Below are positions 1-6,998 of a stretch of 15,137 nucleotides of DNA, piece after piece. The DNA comes from Minisyncoccota bacterium (GTDB taxonomy: Bacteria > Patescibacteriota > Microgenomatia > UBA1400 > PJMF01): NCBI GenBank assembly GCA_012799795.1, contig JAAZKO010000009.1, positions 1 to 15,137 on the forward strand, read 5' to 3'. The notes under the pieces were generated by a model. That model did not search any database. It saw only the letters and a list, made by a program, of their open reading frames with translations, and was not told the origin of the DNA. Position 1 is the first letter of the stretch; each line of letters starts with the position of its first letter. The translations under genes were made by a program, and so were the position numbers.

Positions 1-1139
1 AAGGCTTCTTCTAGAGCTCTCGACTGAGCATTGGTTCGATATAGAATGGCAATTTCATCTAAAGATTTAATATATTTTTGTTCAATAAGTTCAATGATTT
101 TTTCCGCTTCTAGTTCACTATTGTTTAGCTCATATAATTGAATTTTTTCTTCTTTTTCATTATGTTGATCAGTCCAGAGCTCCAAAATTGGATGTAATTG
201 ATTTTGATGGATAACTTGAGTCGCTGCATCTAAAATATTTTGGCTTGAGCGATAATTTTGTTCGAGGCGATATTCTTTGAGTTGCGGAAAATCGATACTA
301 AGTTGTCTGAGATTTCGATAATCAGCTCCTCTCCAAGCATAAATACTTTGAGAAAAATCACCCACAACAAACAGTTCATTTTGGGGTTGAGCTAAGATTT
401 TACTAAGCAAATATTGCACTTTATTAGTATCTTGAAATTCATCAATTAGCACATGTTTAAATTGTTTTTGATATTTTTGACAAATTTCCGGATTTTCTTT
501 TAGGACTTGATAGCTAAGGATTAGTAAATCATCGAAATCAAGAGCGTTTTCTTGTTTAAGCCGCTTTTCATAAATTTCATAAATTTTAGCTACGGCACGC
601 TTAAATTCATTGTTGGCGCTAGCTTGATAATCAGCTGGACTTAGTAGTTGGTTTTTAATTTTACTAATCAGCGCTCGCAGCATTGTAATTTTATATTTTT
701 GCTGATCAATATTTTCCTGTTTACAAATATTTTTTAATAAATTAGTTTGGTCTTGATCGTCATAGATGCTAAATTGAGAGTCCAGAATTCTATTATTTAT
801 TTTTAAAAGCCTATCTTTTTGTTTTTGAGTTTCTAAGCGCAATATTTTTACACCCAGACTATGAAATGTTCCTGAAAACATGAGATCTTTGCCGGTGTAT
901 GACAGCACTCGTCTTTTCATTTCGTTAGCTGCTTTATTGGTAAAGGTTAATAACAGGATTTCTTTGGGTTCTGCTAATTTTTCTTTAATTAAATAAGCAG
1001 CTCGGCTAGTTAAAACTCTAGTTTTACCACTACCTGCTCCGGCCAAAACAACAGCTGGTCCGCCACGATGTAAAACGGCTTGACGCTGTTCGGTATTGAG
1101 TTGATCTAGAAGCTCTTGGCTTTCAAACATAGTTTTCAT
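1..1139 (-). CDS. UvrD/PcrA-type superfamily 1 DNA helicase, 5' part (C-terminus outside window)
   Basis: This is an ATP-dependent 3'-5' DNA helicase of the UvrD/PcrA/Rep family, acting in nucleotide-excision and mismatch repair and in clearing replication forks. The visible 379 codons were translated from the reverse strand. They show Walker A GAGSGKT (residues 34-40), motif Ia LTFTNKAA (64-71), SGTFHSLG (89-96), the DFDDLL stretch (201-206), Walker B with IDEFQDTN (232-239), motif III GDFSQSIYAWRGA (260-272) and motif IV EQNYRSS (293-299). Motif III has DFSQ where UvrD/PcrA usually has DDDQ. Motifs V and VI and the C-terminal domain lie beyond the left edge. The start is taken at ATG 1139; a second in-frame ATG at 1130 is possible, and neither has a Shine-Dalgarno sequence. 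The gene diverges from triose-phosphate isomerase with an 80-bp gap. The family is clear; uvrD versus pcrA cannot be decided here. Confidence 0.95.
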   Translation of the reverse strand, partial: MKTMFESQELLDQLNTEQRQAVLHRGGPAVVLAGAGSGKTRVLTSRAAYLIKEKLAEPKEILLLTFTNKAANEMKRRVLSYTGKDLMFSGTFHSLGVKILRLETQKQKDRLLKINNRILDSQFSIYDDQDQTNLLKNICKQENIDQQKYKITMLRALISKIKNQLLSPADYQASANNEFKRAVAKIYEIYEKRLKQENALDFDDLLILSYQVLKENPEICQKYQKQFKHVLIDEFQDTNKVQYLLSKILAQPQNELFVVGDFSQSIYAWRGADYRNLRQLSIDFPQLKEYRLEQNYRSSQNILDAATQVIHQNQLHPILELWTDQHNEKEEKIQLYELNNSELEAEKIIELIEQKYIKSLDEIAILYRTNAQSRALEEA

Positions 1140-1165
1140 AGTAGCATAAAAAGTAGCAGAAATAG

Positions 1166-1196
1166 ATATTAAGACTTGCTAAAATTGCTTTGTCAA
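1166..1196 (-). promoter_or_regulatory. Candidate promoter of the uvrD/pcrA-like gene
   Basis: Reading the minus strand, a perfect -35 TTGACA (1196-1191) precedes TAATAT (1171-1166) by 19 nt, or TTAATA by 18 nt. The predicted transcript begins near 1159, about 20 nt before ATG 1139. The spacer is a little long. The -35 box abuts the -35 of the opposing triose-phosphate isomerase promoter. Confidence 0.45.
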
Positions 1197-1213
1197 TGGC
1201 TTTTGGCTAGAAT
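1185..1213 (+). promoter_or_regulatory. Candidate promoter of triose-phosphate isomerase giving a leaderless mRNA
   Basis: TTGCTT (1185-1190), a 17-nt spacer and TAGAAT (1208-1213) form a good sigma-70 promoter. Only 6 nt separate the -10 box from the GTG start at 1220, so the predicted transcription start falls on or beside the start codon. This supports GTG 1220 as a leaderless start. Confidence 0.55.
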
Positions 1214-1219
1214 AAAACT

Positions 1220-1903
1220 GTGCAAAAAACTATCTTGCTCAATTGGAAAGCTAACAAAAATGTTCTTGAAGCTGAGCATTGGATAAATAATATTCCCAGG
1301 GACTTGCTTAGTAAGAAAAGCGACTTTAAGTTAATAATAGCTCCACCCTACCCCTTATTAAGTCAAATGCGACGTTTAATTGATCATCAAGAACTAGCGA
1401 TTGGTCTAGCGGTGCAAGATATTAGCGCACAAAGTGCTGGAGCTTATACAGGTGAAGTGGTGGCTAAGAATTTAGAGTTTTTAGGTGTAGAAATGGCTAT
1501 TGTCGGTCATAGTGAAAGACGTAGTTTGTTTGCTGAAAGTTCACAGTTGGTAGCGAGTAAGGTACAAAGAGCTTTGGAAGCTGATATCGGAATAATGCTG
1601 TGTTTGGATGAGCCTGATTTTCCAGAACAAGCTAAATTATTGACCGAGCAAGAAAGAGCAAAGGTGAGTGTAGCCTATGAGCCTGTTTCAGCGATTGGTA
1701 GTGGTCAGGCCGTTGAGGCAGAACTCGTCAGTTCATTTTTTAAAAAACTTCGTCAATATTTTCCTTTTAATCCTTTAATTTATGGGGGAAGTGTCAATTC
1801 TAGCAATATTAAAGACTTTTTAGCTATCAGCGATGGCGTTTTAGTTTCCAGCGCTGCTTTAGAACTCAATGATTTTTTAATTTTGATGGAGGCAGCTGCT
1901 TAG
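1220..1903 (+). CDS. tpiA: Triose-phosphate isomerase, short form
   Basis: This cytosolic enzyme interconverts dihydroxyacetone phosphate and glyceraldehyde 3-phosphate in glycolysis. All catalytic elements are present: NWKAN with the substrate-binding lysine at 10, the electrophilic histidine in GHSERR (His97, Glu99), the catalytic base in AYEP (Glu154) with loop 6 running into AIGSG (158-162), and the phosphate-binding YGGSV (188-192) and DGVLVSSAAL (205-214). At 227 aa it is shorter than the usual bacterial enzyme of about 250 aa. The shortening lies after the LCLDE stretch (127-131), where the usual CVGE segment and following helices are cut down, recalling archaeal TIMs. The start is GTG, with a -10 box only 6 nt upstream and no Shine-Dalgarno. 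The 3' end lies in a degenerate 23-bp tandem repeat that continues past the stop codon. Confidence 0.95.
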   Translation: MQKTILLNWKANKNVLEAEHWINNIPRDLLSKKSDFKLIIAPPYPLLSQMRRLIDHQELAIGLAVQDISAQSAGAYTGEVVAKNLEFLGVEMAIVGHSERRSLFAESSQLVASKVQRALEADIGIMLCLDEPDFPEQAKLLTEQERAKVSVAYEPVSAIGSGQAVEAELVSSFFKKLRQYFPFNPLIYGGSVNSSNIKDFLAISDGVLVSSAALELNDFLILMEAAA

Positions 1904-1953
1904 TGTTGGTGGAGGTAACTGTTTAGTATAGGTGGAGACGTTTGTTTGATTTC
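1885..1953 (+). repeat. Degenerate 23-bp tandem repeat, three copies, across the tpiA stop codon
   Basis: Three successive 23-bp units (1885-1907, 1908-1930, 1931-1953) share a GGTGGAG-like beginning and a CTGTTTAGT-like middle. Units 1 and 2 agree at about 17 of 23 positions and units 2 and 3 at about 14 of 23, counted by eye. The tpiA stop codon lies in unit 1, so the last residues (MEAAA) come from the repeat and the rest is 3' untranslated sequence. Decayed slippage duplication is the simplest reading. Confidence 0.5.
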
Positions 1954-1958
1954 GGCCG

Positions 1959-1982
1959 ATTTTCAACTTGCGACTTGAAAAT
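1959..1982. repeat. Inverted repeat overlapping the next gene's -35 box
   Basis: Perfect 8-bp arms ATTTTCAA (1959-1966) and TTGAAAAT (1975-1982) flank an 8-nt loop. The right arm contains the TTGAAA used as the -35 of the mannosyltransferase promoter, so the repeat could be an operator. It could also be a weak tpiA terminator, but the stem is AT-rich and the sequence after it (TTGTACTATTT) is a poor U-tract. A palindrome TCGGCCGA lies just before it at 1952-1959. Confidence 0.35.
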
Positions 1983-2002
1983 TTGTACTATTTATATATA
2001 TT
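1975..2002 (+). promoter_or_regulatory. Candidate promoter of the GT39 mannosyltransferase gene
   Basis: TTGAAA (1975-1980), a 16-nt spacer and TATATT (1997-2002) lie 10 nt before the GTG start at 2013. The predicted leader is only about 3-5 nt, too short to hold a ribosome-binding site. Confidence 0.4.
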
Positions 2003-2012
2003 CTGATAGATA

Positions 2013-3380
2013 GTGAAAATTAAAGAAATATTTTTTTTAGGCTTGATTTTATTGTTATCTTTGTTTCTACGTTTATGGCGTTTAAATATTCCCGGAGAAA
2101 TGTATTTTGATGAACTGTATCACGTGCCAGCGGTGCAAATCTTGGCTCAGGGTGATTTTCAAACCCCTTTTGAATGGTGGCATCAGGCTGATTGGCCAAT
2201 TTATTTTGATTGGTTGCACCCCCCACTGGCTAAGTATATTCAGGCCATATCACTGCGTAATTTAAGTTTTTTACCCGCAGTAGTGGCTTGGCGTTTACCT
2301 TCAGTTATTTTTGCTTTGATGACGCTTTTAGTTTTCTATTTTTTGGCTAAAGAACTGGTGCTATCCTTTTTAACTAATAAAAAAATTGATAAAAGTATAT
2401 TAAGAAAAAGAAAAGCGGAAGATTTAGCGATCAATTTTGCCCTAATTTCTAGTTTCTTGCTAGCCAGCGATGGTTTATTTTTAGTGCAAAGTCGTTTGGC
2501 CATGAACGATATTTTTTATTTATTCTTTGCGCTGACTGCTGCTTATTTGTATTTTTTATATCAACGTCGGAAAAATTTGTTAATTTTTTTCTTGAGTAGC
2601 TTGATGCTGGCTTTAGCTTTGAGCACGAAATGGTCTGCTGGCTGGCTGATTATCCTTTTTTTACTTTTGGAATTTTGGAGAATAATTAAAGAAAAAAGCT
2701 ACCAGCAAATCCCTTTTATCTTATTTTTATTAGTGCTAACTCCAGCAGTGGTCTATTTATTAGTTTTTACTCCATATTTTTTGAGTGGAAAAAGCTTAAT
2801 TGACTTCATCCAATTGCAAAAACAAATTATTTGTTTTCATTCAACTTGGGTCAGTCCTCATCCCTACCAATCGGGGCCATTGGCGTGGATTTTTAATTGG
2901 CGCCCGGTTTGGTATTACGCAGATTTTTCTCTGAATAATTGGCGCAGAGACATTTTTGCTCAGGGTAATCCAGTACTTTTTTTGTATTTTTCTCTCTTGC
3001 CAGTATTTTTATGGCAATGGCGAAGGACTATAAAAAATAAAAAATCTATTAAAAAATGGCAAGCAATGCTTTTTCAAAAGAATTATTTTTTGTTGCTGGC
3101 GATCTTTCTTAGCTCTTTTTTGCCGTGGATAATAGTTGCTAGACCAATGTTTTTTTATCATTTTTTACCAGCTCTGCCCTACCTAATTTTATTATTTACT
3201 TGGCCTGTATACTTGTTTACTTTAACAATAAAATCGAAAGAGATTAGTCAAGCTTTTATTTTTAATTTTCTCTTTTGGCCGCTTTTAATAGCCATAGTTT
3301 TTTACCCTCATTGGACTGCTTTGCCAGTACCTGAAACAGCCAGTAAATATCTTTACTTCCTTTTACCCAGTTGGCGATGA
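2013..3380 (+). CDS. Dolichyl-phosphate-mannose-protein mannosyltransferase family (GT39/PMT) membrane protein
   Basis: This polytopic GT-C glycosyltransferase is expected to move a mannosyl (or other) residue from a polyprenyl-phosphate sugar onto exported proteins at the outer face of the membrane. After a first membrane segment (about 7-25) comes the catalytic-type acidic pair Asp33-Glu34 in FDELYH. It is followed by WLHPPLAKY (67-75, the PMT 'HPPLGK' motif), VQSRLAMND (158-166), STKWSAG (204-210), the PHPYQSGP segment (282-289) and MFFYHFLPALPY (379-390). These features occur in this order in bacterial PMT proteins. No MIR domain is present, as is normal in bacteria. The 455 aa contain roughly ten or more hydrophobic segments. 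GTG 2013 is effectively forced, because a TAG stop lies two codons upstream in frame. It leads a three-gene surface group. The family is secure; donor and acceptor are unknown. Confidence 0.85.
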   Translation: MKIKEIFFLGLILLLSLFLRLWRLNIPGEMYFDELYHVPAVQILAQGDFQTPFEWWHQADWPIYFDWLHPPLAKYIQAISLRNLSFLPAVVAWRLPSVIFALMTLLVFYFLAKELVLSFLTNKKIDKSILRKRKAEDLAINFALISSFLLASDGLFLVQSRLAMNDIFYLFFALTAAYLYFLYQRRKNLLIFFLSSLMLALALSTKWSAGWLIILFLLLEFWRIIKEKSYQQIPFILFLLVLTPAVVYLLVFTPYFLSGKSLIDFIQLQKQIICFHSTWVSPHPYQSGPLAWIFNWRPVWYYADFSLNNWRRDIFAQGNPVLFLYFSLLPVFLWQWRRTIKNKKSIKKWQAMLFQKNYFLLLAIFLSSFLPWIIVARPMFFYHFLPALPYLILLFTWPVYLFTLTIKSKEISQAFIFNFLFWPLLIAIVFYPHWTALPVPETASKYLYFLLPSWR

Positions 3381-3382
3381 GG

Positions 3383-3388
3383 TATAAT
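3383..3388 (+). promoter_or_regulatory. Perfect -10 box before the FAD oxidoreductase gene
   Basis: TATAAT stands 3 nt after the mannosyltransferase stop codon. A weak -35 (TTTACC, 3362-3367, 15-nt spacer) may lie in the preceding coding end. The predicted leader is about 30 nt with no Shine-Dalgarno. Two direct TTAGCA copies (3389-3394, 3398-3403) follow immediately. Confidence 0.35.
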
Positions 3389-3425
3389 TTAGCAGATTAG
3401 CATAAATTCATTATTTAAAAATTTT

Positions 3426-4757
3426 ATGAAAAAAATTGCAATTATTGGGGGTGGTTTTAGCGCTTTAAATTTAGCTTGGCAATTGCTAAATAGTGATGCC
3501 ACGGAAGAGTTGACGCTGGAAATTTTTGAGAAGGATCGGCAATTGGGTGGCATGGCCGGTGGTTTTAAAGAGAAAAATTGGGATTGGACTCTCGAGAAAC
3601 ACTATCACCACCTTTTTGCCAAAGATTTAGCTTTTCAAAAATTTCTTAAAAGTTTGGATTTAGAAAATCAGCTTTTTTATCAAAAAACCTTAACTAGTAC
3701 TCGCTGGCAAAATAAAACTTATCAGCTGGATTCTGCTTGGAGCTTGCTAAATTTTAAAGAATTAAGCCTCATAGATCGTCTGCGAACTGGCTTAGTTTTA
3801 GCCCTTTTAAAAATCTTACCCAATGGTCAATTCTTAGAAAAATATCACGCTAGTGTTTTTTTACAAAAGACTATGGGTAAAAAATCTTGGCAAATTATTT
3901 GGCAGCCTTTATTTGAAGCTAAATTTGCTGATTGGGCAGAAGAAATTAATATGGCTTGGTTTTGGGCAAGAATTAAGCCAAGAACTGCTAAACTGGGTTA
4001 TGTTGAGGGTGGTTTTCAATTTTTAGCTGATCAAATTGAAAAAAAATTAATAAATAAAGGAGTGAAAATACATTTTCAAAGTGAGGTTAAGAAAATTCAG
4101 CTCGTTGATCGACAAAAGAACAAAGGTCCTCAATTAAAATTAATAATTAAATCTCTCAAAGCTCAGCCAGCTAAGCTTCAAGAAAAAAACTTTGATCTAG
4201 TTATTAATACTCTTCCCTCTCTCCAATTTGCGAAATTAATTGATTTGCCCGAACTAAAAAACAATCCTTTAAAAGGTTTGGCCGCGATGACTTTGACTTT
4301 ACGCCTTAAGGATAAATTGCTTAAAGATGGCACTTATTGGTTAAACGTTAACGAAAAGGATTGGCCATTTTTAGCAGTAGTTGAGCATGATAATTTTCTT
4401 GACAAACGCTTCTACAATAATGAACACTTAGTTTATATCGGTAAATATTTATCAAGGAAAAGTCCAGTTTATCAATATTCAGCTAAAAAACTTTGGCAAA
4501 ATTATTTACCTTTTTTGCGAAAATTAAATCCAAAAATTGAAAAATTATTGATTGACTACCGTTTGAACAAAGAAGATTTTGCTCAACCTTTAGTGAAAAT
4601 TCAACATAGTCTAAACTTACCAGCAATGCGCACTAGTTGTCCCAATCTTTATTGGCTGTCGATGCAACACATTTATCCTTTTGATCGAGGACTTAATCAA
4701 GCTATTGTGGCTAGTAATCAATTAGCTCAGCAGATTAAAGAAGATTGGGGTTTTTAA
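3426..4757 (+). CDS. FAD-dependent oxidoreductase of the HemY/UDP-galactopyranose-mutase-like type
   Basis: This is a 443-aa flavoprotein. The N-terminal dinucleotide fold has IIGGGFSALNLAW (7-19), the ribose-binding acid in LEIFEKD (Glu35) and the second FAD motif GGMAGG (41-46). The C-terminal FAD-contact region reads NLYWLSMQHIYPFDRGLN, the PxDRG form seen in COG1232 proteins associated with polysaccharide and glycan clusters. The last glycine of the GxGxxG fingerprint is alanine (Ala13), which such proteins sometimes tolerate. No heme-biosynthesis gene is in view, so protoporphyrinogen oxidase is unlikely. A role in modifying a sugar nucleotide or lipid-linked glycan is inferred from its place between a GT39 transferase and a DUF2298 protein, with gaps of 45 and 30-54 bp. 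The substrate is unknown. Confidence 0.75.
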   Translation: MKKIAIIGGGFSALNLAWQLLNSDATEELTLEIFEKDRQLGGMAGGFKEKNWDWTLEKHYHHLFAKDLAFQKFLKSLDLENQLFYQKTLTSTRWQNKTYQLDSAWSLLNFKELSLIDRLRTGLVLALLKILPNGQFLEKYHASVFLQKTMGKKSWQIIWQPLFEAKFADWAEEINMAWFWARIKPRTAKLGYVEGGFQFLADQIEKKLINKGVKIHFQSEVKKIQLVDRQKNKGPQLKLIIKSLKAQPAKLQEKNFDLVINTLPSLQFAKLIDLPELKNNPLKGLAAMTLTLRLKDKLLKDGTYWLNVNEKDWPFLAVVEHDNFLDKRFYNNEHLVYIGKYLSRKSPVYQYSAKKLWQNYLPFLRKLNPKIEKLLIDYRLNKEDFAQPLVKIQHSLNLPAMRTSCPNLYWLSMQHIYPFDRGLNQAIVASNQLAQQIKEDWGF

Positions 4758-4775
4758 TTTTTTCCAATATTCTAG

Positions 4776-4804
4776 ATCACAACTTAGGTGAATTTTGCTA
4801 TAGT
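4776..4804 (+). promoter_or_regulatory. Candidate promoter fixing the DUF2298 start
   Basis: ATCACA (4776-4781, 4 of 6 to consensus), exactly 17 nt, then TATAGT (4799-4804), then 7 nt to ATG 4812. The predicted transcription start coincides with the A of that ATG, implying a leaderless message. If so, the upstream GTG at 4788 would not be in the mRNA. Confidence 0.45.
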
Positions 4805-4811
4805 ATTAACG

Positions 4812-6998
4812 ATGATTTTTAAAGCTTATTTATCCTTATTATTTTTACAGTTTTTATCTTTAGCATTATTTGCTTGGCTGAGTAAGATTTTTCCACAAAT
4901 TAAAGACGGACTGTGGGCCTTTGGCCGATATATCACTTGGCTAGTTTTATCACTAATAATTTTTTTTCTCGCTTACCTAAAGTTGCCAGTTAATAATGGA
5001 TTGGGCATTTATTTTTTGCTTTTTATTTTTTTGCTAGTGAATCTTTATTTCCTATTTTTTTCTAAAAAAAGTAAAAAAATTTTAAAGCTACTCAAAAATT
5101 ATTGGCGCCAGTTTCGTCGTCAAATTATTATTGAAGAGCTGATATTTCTTATATTTTTTATTTTTTTATTGTTTGTTAGAAGTTTCCAGCCAGAGATTTT
5201 AGGTTTGGAAAAATATATGGATGCTGGATTTATTCAAGCCTATCTCAAATCTGCTACCCTACCCGCTTCAGATATTTGGTTAGCGGGAGAAAGTATTAAT
5301 TATTATAGCTTTGGTCACTTTATGGGTTCGATTTTAGTGCAGATTTGGCAGATTGATCTAGCTTGGGCTTACAATTTTTTGTTGGCGACGATTATGGCTC
5401 TTTTAGCCAGCAGTGTTTTTTCTTTAACTTTTAATATACGAGCCAATTTTACTTGGGGAGAAAAACATGGCAAAGATTTTTCCAGCAAAGAAAAATATAA
5501 TTTTTCAGCTGCAGTGTGGACGGCTATTTTAGCCAGCTTATTAGTGACGCTGTTTGGCAATGGGCACAGTTTGTGGTATTTTTTGAGCAATGGTAATTTT
5601 GCAGGCTATTGGTATCCCAACGCCACTCGTTTTATTGAGAGAACTATTCATGAATATCCCGTTTATAGTTTTGTGGTCAGTGATTTGCACGCGCATGTTT
5701 TTTCGATGCCAATGGTGATTGCCATGCTGATGAGTATTTTTTTGTGGCTAAGCGAATTAATTGAAGAAGTTAAAAGACAAAAAGTATTAAGATTGCTTGC
5801 TGAGCGTTTTTTTCTTTTAAGCTTAGTAATGGGAATATTTATTGGGTCTTTGGCAATGACTAACACTTGGGATGTTCTTGTTTATGCTTCTTTATTATTG
5901 ATTTTAGGGATTTTCTTGCTGATCTGGAGAAAAGAGTTTTTTTTACCTCTATTGAGTTCAGCCATCGGTTTGAGTGTGACGGCTGCAATCATTAGTGCCC
6001 CTTGGTTTTTGACTTTCCAATCAATTGCGGAAGGAATTCAGCTTGCTAACGAGCACTCGCCATTTTGGCAGTTATTGGTATTGTGGGGAGCGCACTTTAT
6101 ACCGGTTTTAATTTTTATTGTTCTTTTATTAATTAATAAAAAACAGCGAGTTAAAAAGGAAGAAGCTTCGTGGTTTTTTGTTGTGGCAATGTTTTTCGCT
6201 TTTATATTTTTATTAGTTTTTACTGAATTATTTTATTTTAAAGATATTTATACTGGTCACCCTCGATCAAACACAATGTTTAAATTAATGTTTCAGGGTT
6301 TCATCTGGATTGCTATTTTGCTGTCTTTAGCAATTTCTCTTTTTATAAGTAAGACAAAGACTGGCAATTGGTTCAAGTGGCAATTAATTAATTTAAGAGA
6401 AGTTTTGTCGCAGAAAAATAAGAAATTATTAAAGGTTAAAATTTTTTTAAGAACTTGTTTATTTGTATATTTACCAATTGCTTTATTAATTATTGGATTA
6501 GCCACTTATCCCTACTTAGCTTTTCGATCCTATTATGGAGATTTTAAAAATTATCAAGGCTTAAACGGCATGCAATGGATGCTTAAGAGATATCCGAGCT
6601 CGTATGCGATGGTTAATTATTTGAAGGAAAAAGAAGCTCAACAAGTTAATATTTTGGAAGCTAGTGGTGAGAGCTTTACGGAATTTTCTTTAATCTCTGC
6701 CTTTTCAGGCATGCCGACCATTTTGGGCTGGCAAGTACACGAGTGGTTGTGGCGCGGTTCTTGGGATGTTTCAGCTCAGCGCTTAGGAGAGATTGACGAA
6801 ATTTACAACAATCCAAATAGTATTGTTAGCCGCAAGCTTCTTGAACAATATCAAGTTAAATATTTAATAATTACTAATCGAGAGCGAGAAAAGCATCCCA
6901 ATCTAGATGAAGCAGCTTTATTAGGCTTGGGTAAATTGGTCTGGACCGGAAGCGAGGACGAAATCAATCAAGACTATCTCATTTTACTTGAAAAGTAA
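4812..6998 (+). CDS. DUF2298 ('YYY' family, COG5427) large multi-pass membrane protein
   Basis: This hydrophobic protein of 728 aa from ATG 4812 (736 aa if the GTG at 4788 is used) has about a dozen or more membrane segments. It belongs to the Chloroflexi/archaea 'YYY' family: an outer loop carries GLEKYMDAGFIQAYLKS, then GESINYYSFGHFMGS, the variant of the name-giving INYYYFGH motif. Further on come a HEYPVYSFVVSDLHAHVFSMP-like loop with Asp-Leu-His-Ala-His, FKDIYTGHPRSNTMFK (a Tyr/Arg/Asn loop) and a soluble C-terminal part containing ILGWQVHEWLWRG. The family resembles GT-C glycosyltransferases in layout and is thought to act in surface glycan synthesis, but its reaction is not established. 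ATG 4812 is preferred because a -10 box sits 7 nt upstream. The 3' end overlaps the convergent SIMPL gene by 20 bp. Confidence 0.85.
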   Translation: MIFKAYLSLLFLQFLSLALFAWLSKIFPQIKDGLWAFGRYITWLVLSLIIFFLAYLKLPVNNGLGIYFLLFIFLLVNLYFLFFSKKSKKILKLLKNYWRQFRRQIIIEELIFLIFFIFLLFVRSFQPEILGLEKYMDAGFIQAYLKSATLPASDIWLAGESINYYSFGHFMGSILVQIWQIDLAWAYNFLLATIMALLASSVFSLTFNIRANFTWGEKHGKDFSSKEKYNFSAAVWTAILASLLVTLFGNGHSLWYFLSNGNFAGYWYPNATRFIERTIHEYPVYSFVVSDLHAHVFSMPMVIAMLMSIFLWLSELIEEVKRQKVLRLLAERFFLLSLVMGIFIGSLAMTNTWDVLVYASLLLILGIFLLIWRKEFFLPLLSSAIGLSVTAAIISAPWFLTFQSIAEGIQLANEHSPFWQLLVLWGAHFIPVLIFIVLLLINKKQRVKKEEASWFFVVAMFFAFIFLLVFTELFYFKDIYTGHPRSNTMFKLMFQGFIWIAILLSLAISLFISKTKTGNWFKWQLINLREVLSQKNKKLLKVKIFLRTCLFVYLPIALLIIGLATYPYLAFRSYYGDFKNYQGLNGMQWMLKRYPSSYAMVNYLKEKEAQQVNILEASGESFTEFSLISAFSGMPTILGWQVHEWLWRGSWDVSAQRLGEIDEIYNNPNSIVSRKLLEQYQVKYLIITNREREKHPNLDEAALLGLGKLVWTGSEDEINQDYLILLEK

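Noticed and set aside
1153..1182. TAGCA ... TTGCTAA inverted repeat before the helicase gene, similar to the CIRCE-like arms
   Set aside because: The left arm is GTAGCA and the spacing is 18 nt where both real candidates have 15 nt, so it does not fit the geometry.
3389..3403. Two TTAGCA hexamers after the TATAAT before the FAD oxidoreductase gene
   Set aside because: They are direct, not inverted, repeats and no TGCTAA follows at 15 nt; chance in AT-rich DNA is likely.
4788..4811. GTG 4788 as the start of the DUF2298 gene
   Set aside because: The predicted -10 box (4799-4804) lies inside this extension and places the transcript start at ATG 4812. The GTG is kept only as an alternative.
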